A stretch of DNA of 64,000 bases from Saccharothrix sp. NRRL B-16348. GTDB taxonomy: Bacteria; Actinomycetota; Actinomycetes; Mycobacteriales; Pseudonocardiaceae. A program made the position numbers and the translations under genes. The stretch is from the NCBI RefSeq assembly GCF_001280085.1, contig NZ_LGED01000198.1, positions 1 to 64,000 on the forward strand, in the 5' to 3' direction. The notes beneath the pieces were generated by a model that did not search any database, was not told where the DNA came from, and saw only the letters and a program-made list of their open reading frames with translations. Within the stretch, counting starts at the first letter, position 1; each line of letters opens with the position of its first letter. This document shows, piece by piece, positions 60,411 to 64,000 of this stretch.

Positions 60411-60848
60411 GTTTCGAACCTTCCTCGGGTGACAAGGGTTTTTTCGCGGACGACCAAAACGTGTCAGCCCAGCGGAGGATTCGGGACCTCGCGCGCACTT
60501 GTCAAGCCGGCCGGGCGGACTGAGACCCGTTCGACCGGGTGAACGAATTCCGGGTGGTCCGGGGGTGTCCGCAGGGTTAACGCCGACACCGGTCGGATCG
60601 GCCCGGATCAGCCCAGGAACTAGCCCGTTCGGCCCAGCCCGCAACGTCAACAGTCACCGCCCGGATCGCCTCGTTGGGCCATTCGGACGGTTCCCGCTCG
60701 GAAGAGCATGAATGTCCGGCCCGATTTTTGCCTAATTGTCTACTCACATTTCCGGGTCCGGTAACGCGTTCCGACCGGCCCTCGACACCCGGTTGTCACG
60801 TGACGGAAATGCCCGAATAACTGCCGAACCCCGAAGAAGGGCAGATCC
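60411..60848. promoter_or_regulatory. Divergent intergenic region between importer operon and secreted NHL protein
   Basis: These 438 bp hold no gene. They contain an AT-rich patch (GATTTTTGCCTAATTG, ~60722-60738) that may be promoter DNA, and a perfect palindrome GTCACGTGAC at 60795-60804, about 45 bp before the start of the secreted protein gene. The ribosome site of that gene is GAAGAAGGG. No iron-box or other known operator was recognised upstream of the importer. Confidence 0.45.
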
Positions 60849-63098
60849 ATGCGTCACCCGCGAAGATCCCTAGTGCTGGCCGCCGTCGGCGCGCTGCTCC
60901 TCCCCCTCGTCGGCACGCCGTCGGCGTCCGCCGCGCCCGTTCCCGGCGAAGACGTGCTCTACACGCTGGACGCCGACTTCGACCAGGGAGTGCTCCAGGA
61001 CGTCAACCACGACTCCCCGAACAACAACCAGCTCCAGCTCAACCGCCAGAGCGTGTTCTTCCCCTACGTCAACGTCGCCGCCTCGGCGCGCGGCACGATG
61101 GTCCGCATCGACGTGAACACCGGCGAGATCGTCGGCGAGTGGCTGTCCGCGCCGGACGGCCAGGGGCGCAACCCGTCCCGCACCACCGTCGACAAGCTCG
61201 GCAACACCTGGCTGTCCAACCGCAACGAGGCCGGCGGCGGACGCGGGTCGGTCACCCGCGTCGGCGTCATCCGCGGCGGCACGCGGACGAACGCCGACGG
61301 CACGCCGAACCCCACCGGCGACTACCTGAAGGGGCCGTTCGGCTACAACACCTGCCTCGACCGCGACCTCGACGGCCTGTTCGCCACCTCCCGCGGTCTC
61401 GGTGACATCCGGCCGTGGACCAACGCGGGCGGCGCGGACGCGAACGGCGGCGTCACCACGGCGGCCGACGAGTGCCTGATCACCTACAGCCGGGTGGCGG
61501 GCACGAACACCCGCACGGTGGCCGTGGACGCCGACAACAACCTGTGGACCGGCGGCGCGAACACCCAGCACCAGAAGATCTCCGGGCTGGACGGCTCGCC
61601 GCTGACCGCACCGGTCAGCTTCGCCTGCGGCGGCTACGGCGGACTGGTGGACCAGGCGGGCACGCTGTGGTCGGCGCGGTACGGCGCCAACCTGCTGCGC
61701 TACGAGCCGGGCAGCGGCTCGGGCACGTGCCTGGACACCTCGCACGGCGACTACGGCCTCGGCATGGACCCGCAGACGGGCGAGATCTGGCACACCGGCG
61801 TCAACTCCGGCCAGACGGTCAAGATGGACGCGGCGGGCAACATCCTCGGCTCCTTCCCGCACGGTCACAACCGCGCGCAGGGCGTCGCGGTCGACATGGA
61901 CGGCAACGTCTGGGTCGCCCACGCGCTCGACAACGGCACGAACACGGTCGGGCACCTGCGCACCGACGGCACGTTCGTCGGCAACGTGGTCCTGCCCGGC
62001 GGCAACGGCCCGACCGGCGTCGCGGTCGACACCAACGGCAAGGTGTGGGTCACCAACATCAACTCCAACAACGCCCAGCGCATCGACCCGGACGCCGGTC
62101 CGGTCGGCGGCGGCGGGTTCGCCGTGGGCGCGGTCGACCTGACCGTCGACCTCGGCGCGGGCGCCGGCCCGTACAACTACAGCGACATGACGGGGTCGGT
62201 GCTGGGCGAGATCACCGCGCCGGTCGGCACGTGGTCGGTGGTGCAGGACGGCGGCGTCGCGGGGCAGACCTGGGGCACGGTCACCTGGAACACCGAGGCG
62301 CAGGGCAGCGTCCCGGCGGGCACCTCGATCACGGTCGAGGCGCGCACGTCCGACACCGAGGCGGGGCTGGCCGGCGAGGCGTTCGCGCCGGTGTCGAACG
62401 GGGTGGAGTTCGCCCGGGTCGGCCGCTACATCGAGGTTCGGGCGACGTTGACCGCGAGCCCGTCCGGCGACACGCCGGTGCTGTCGGACCTGCGGATCAC
62501 GACCTCCGAGCGGACCGGCGTGTTCTCCTGCCAGGCGACCGCGCTGAACCTGGCCGGGATCGTGGTGGCGCGGGCCAACCCGCCGGACGTGCCGTGCGTC
62601 GACGACTACGCCAACGTGGCGAACGTGAACCTGTCGGCGGGCATCCTCACCGTGCGGGCCAACGCGTTGACCGCGAGCACCGAGCAGACACCGGACGACC
62701 TGCTCGCCCTGCCGCCGGCTCCCGGCGACGGCGCGGTGTCCAACGCCCGGGTCGACTACACGCGGATCAGCAGCCTGCTGGTGACCATCGAGGTGGGCGT
62801 CATCCAGGCGACCGCGTCGGTGACGTGCGACGCGAACCTGAACCCGCAGTTCGCCGGTTCGTCGCAGATCGCGAGCCTGCGGATCAACGGGGTGCAGGTG
62901 AACGTGGGCAGCGCGCCGCTGACCATCCCGCTGGTGATCGGCTCGTTGCAGCTCAACAGCACCACGACCACGTCGAGCAGCGTGGTGCAGCGGGCGTTCG
63001 CACTGGACACCCTGCTGACCGACGTGGTGCTCGGTGAGGCGAAGGCCAACGTGGAGGCGTTGCCGGGCGAGCCCGGCGGCAGCCCCTGCCGGGTCTGA
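60849..63098 (+). CDS. Large secreted NHL/streptogramin-lyase-like propeller protein
   Basis: The 749-aa precursor has a Sec signal peptide (ending GTPSASAAPVP). The first ~400 residues are propeller repeats: TTVDKLGNTWLSNRNEAGGG, TVAVDADNNLWTGGANTQ, GLGMDPQTGEIWHTGVNSGQ, GVAVDMDGNVWVAHAL, GVAVDTNGKVWVTNINSNN. Residues ~430-560 form a beta-sandwich-like domain (EVRATLTASPSGDTPVLSDL), and the last ~190 contain a domain with Asn/Val-rich strands and three or more Cys (SVTCDANLNPQF) that resembles choice-of-anchor type modules. Function unknown; probably extracellular or wall-associated. Confidence 0.85.
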   Translation: MRHPRRSLVLAAVGALLLPLVGTPSASAAPVPGEDVLYTLDADFDQGVLQDVNHDSPNNNQLQLNRQSVFFPYVNVAASARGTMVRIDVNTGEIVGEWLSAPDGQGRNPSRTTVDKLGNTWLSNRNEAGGGRGSVTRVGVIRGGTRTNADGTPNPTGDYLKGPFGYNTCLDRDLDGLFATSRGLGDIRPWTNAGGADANGGVTTAADECLITYSRVAGTNTRTVAVDADNNLWTGGANTQHQKISGLDGSPLTAPVSFACGGYGGLVDQAGTLWSARYGANLLRYEPGSGSGTCLDTSHGDYGLGMDPQTGEIWHTGVNSGQTVKMDAAGNILGSFPHGHNRAQGVAVDMDGNVWVAHALDNGTNTVGHLRTDGTFVGNVVLPGGNGPTGVAVDTNGKVWVTNINSNNAQRIDPDAGPVGGGGFAVGAVDLTVDLGAGAGPYNYSDMTGSVLGEITAPVGTWSVVQDGGVAGQTWGTVTWNTEAQGSVPAGTSITVEARTSDTEAGLAGEAFAPVSNGVEFARVGRYIEVRATLTASPSGDTPVLSDLRITTSERTGVFSCQATALNLAGIVVARANPPDVPCVDDYANVANVNLSAGILTVRANALTASTEQTPDDLLALPPAPGDGAVSNARVDYTRISSLLVTIEVGVIQATASVTCDANLNPQFAGSSQIASLRINGVQVNVGSAPLTIPLVIGSLQLNSTTTTSSSVVQRAFALDTLLTDVVLGEAKANVEALPGEPGGSPCRV

Positions 63099-63112
63099 GC
63101 CACCCACCCCAC

Positions 63113-63144
63113 TAGTAGCCGTACTATACGTAGTGCGGCTACTA
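63113..63144. promoter_or_regulatory. 32-bp palindromic operator candidate
   Basis: TAGTAGCCG (63113-63121) and CGGCTACTA (63136-63144) are perfect inverted arms; the 14 bp between them continue the symmetry with few mismatches (ACTA against TAGT). The palindrome lies 13 bp before the next gene's start, overlapping its likely promoter. Length and placement suggest a repressor site; the regulator is not visible in the window. Confidence 0.65.
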
Positions 63145-63157
63145 ATGGGGGTTGGTC

Positions 63158-63775
63158 ATGAGCCGGAAGTTGCTGGTCTGGTTGCACGTCGTGTCGTCCA
63201 CGGGCTGGATGATGATGGCGTTGGCGTTGTTCGTGGTGGTGAACCACGCGCTGACCACGCCCGGACGGCTGGTTGCGTTCGAGGTGGCGACGCTGCTCGA
63301 CGTGCAGGTGCTCCAGTTCATGGCCACCACGTCGGCGTTCAGCGGGCTGATGCTGTCCGGCCTCACCGCGTGGGGCTACTTCCGGCACTGGTGGGTGCTC
63401 GCGAAGGTCGCGATCACGTTCAGCCAGCTGTACGCGGGGATCTTCGTGCTCAGCCCGAACCTGCACCCGGGCGGCTCGCCGCTGCTCCTGCGCGTCGGCT
63501 CGCTGCTGATGGCGTCGGCGCTCGCGTGCCAGGTGTGGTTGTCGGTGGCCAAGCCGTTCAAGCGGACGCCGTGGGCGGCTCCCCGGAAGCCGAAGACCGC
63601 GCCGCCGTGGGGTTTCGCGCTGTGCCTCGCCGTGCCCGCGTTCGACTACGCGCTCGGCCAGAACCTGCTCGGCGTGCCGCTCCCGGCGGTGTCGGCGCTG
63701 GTCGCGGCCGGGTACCCGATCGTCCGCGCCGTCCGGCTGAGAAGCCACTCGCGGGAAACCGCGCATTCCTCATGA
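63158..63775 (+). CDS. Integral membrane protein (DUF2269-like)
   Basis: The 205-aa protein has about four to five membrane helices: LVWLHVVSSTGWMMMALALF, LQFMATTSAFSGLMLSGLTA, LLRVGSLLMASALACQVWLS and a last one near PAVSALVAAGYPIV. Conserved His and Trp in helix 1 recall small DUF2269/predicted integral membrane proteins, often under TetR control. GTG/ATG start at 63158 behind GGGGG. Confidence 0.75.
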   Translation: MSRKLLVWLHVVSSTGWMMMALALFVVVNHALTTPGRLVAFEVATLLDVQVLQFMATTSAFSGLMLSGLTAWGYFRHWWVLAKVAITFSQLYAGIFVLSPNLHPGGSPLLLRVGSLLMASALACQVWLSVAKPFKRTPWAAPRKPKTAPPWGFALCLAVPAFDYALGQNLLGVPLPAVSALVAAGYPIVRAVRLRSHSRETAHSS

Positions 63776-63815
63776 TGGGGAATGGGCACGGTCCGCGCGG
63801 CCTTGTCGTCGGACC

Positions 63816-64000
63816 ATGGTTGACACCGATCGCCGACGTCGCCGGCCGGCGTACGCCTTGACCATCGTGTTCCTCGCCTACGCGGTGGGCAAGGCCGTGT
63901 TCGCCGCGCAGTCCCGGCTCGGCATCCCGGGCGGCCCTCTCGTGTCGGCCGCCGACACCGAGGCCTACGCCCTGGAGTGGTGGGTTTCGGCTTCGTCGGC
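63816..64000 (+). CDS. Membrane protein, N-terminal part (cut by window end)
   Basis: The frame from ATG 63816 is open to the window edge (61 codons): an Arg-rich start, a membrane helix (AYALTIVFLAYAVGKAVFAA) and SRLGIPGGPLVSAADTEAYA. It lies 40 bp behind the DUF2269-like gene, so it is probably co-transcribed. No family was recognised from this part; it may be an enzyme or a multi-pass protein. Confidence 0.65.
   Translation, partial: MVDTDRRRRRPAYALTIVFLAYAVGKAVFAAQSRLGIPGGPLVSAADTEAYALEWWVSASS

Overview
The window is very high-GC DNA from an actinomycete. GTG/TTG starts are common, start/stop codons overlap within operons (GTGA, ATGA, TGATG), and ECF sigma factors, a conservon (cvnABCD), DUF1996 and NB-ARC proteins are present. 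Gene content and style point to a Pseudonocardiaceae-like genus (Saccharothrix/Actinosynnema/Lentzea type); this is inference from content, not from a marker-gene comparison. No tRNA, rRNA, CRISPR array or insertion sequence was recognised.

Left part (1-24.3 kb). A cut-off XRE-type regulator is followed, on the minus strand, by a run ending in an ECF sigma/anti-sigma pair. The anti-sigma gene carries a 94-bp inverted repeat around a G/C homopolymer core and may be damaged or mis-assembled. Upstream of the pair is a three-gene operon: a stand-alone NRPS-type adenylation enzyme, a membrane ferric-reductase-like flavoprotein and an enoyl-CoA hydratase. Next come a dehalogenase-like alpha/beta hydrolase, a HIT protein (Ap4A phosphorylase type) coupled to thrS, and a small Clp-N/HTH operon with a palindromic operator pair facing a collagen-like membrane protein. 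A complete gamma-glutamylation pathway cluster follows (GntR, SDR, aldehyde dehydrogenase, class I amidotransferase hydrolase, glutamine-synthetase-like ligase, divergent ethanolamine-type permease). A SigE-family sigma factor with a one-TM partner, a secreted CAP protein, a 1061-aa NACHT-LRR protein, a serine hydrolase and a 3-hydroxyacyl-CoA dehydrogenase complete this part.

Middle (24.3-38 kb). An AT-richer leader precedes an indole/tryptophan prenyltransferase (ABBA fold) and a tryptophanase, a two-gene set expected to make a prenylated indole. A lipoprotein and the conservon follow, then a secreted beta-propeller, an NB-ARC protein whose N-terminus looks like an amyloid signalling motif, a secreted DUF1996 protein and an Imm1-like protein.

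Purine catabolism (36.6-46.9 kb). A PucR activator faces xdhB-xdhC(FeS)-8-oxoguanine deaminase-xdhA, guanine deaminase, an NCS2 purine permease, an XdhC-type cofactor-insertion protein and an AtzF-like protein. Two matching 18-bp palindromes in the divergent promoter are candidate PucR sites.

Right part (47-64 kb). A secreted small protein; an ABC-2 exporter with a two-component system; a TetR regulator with a divergent monooxygenase-fold protein; a DUF305 lipoprotein; a secreted LVIVD-repeat protein with a strong terminator; an unknown protein; an LtrA membrane protein; a complete binding-protein ABC importer; a large secreted NHL-type protein; and two membrane proteins, the last cut by the window end.

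Two arrays of the same 22-bp tandem repeat (6 and 9 units, opposite orientation) lie 46 kb apart, each directly behind the stop codon of a minus-strand gene.
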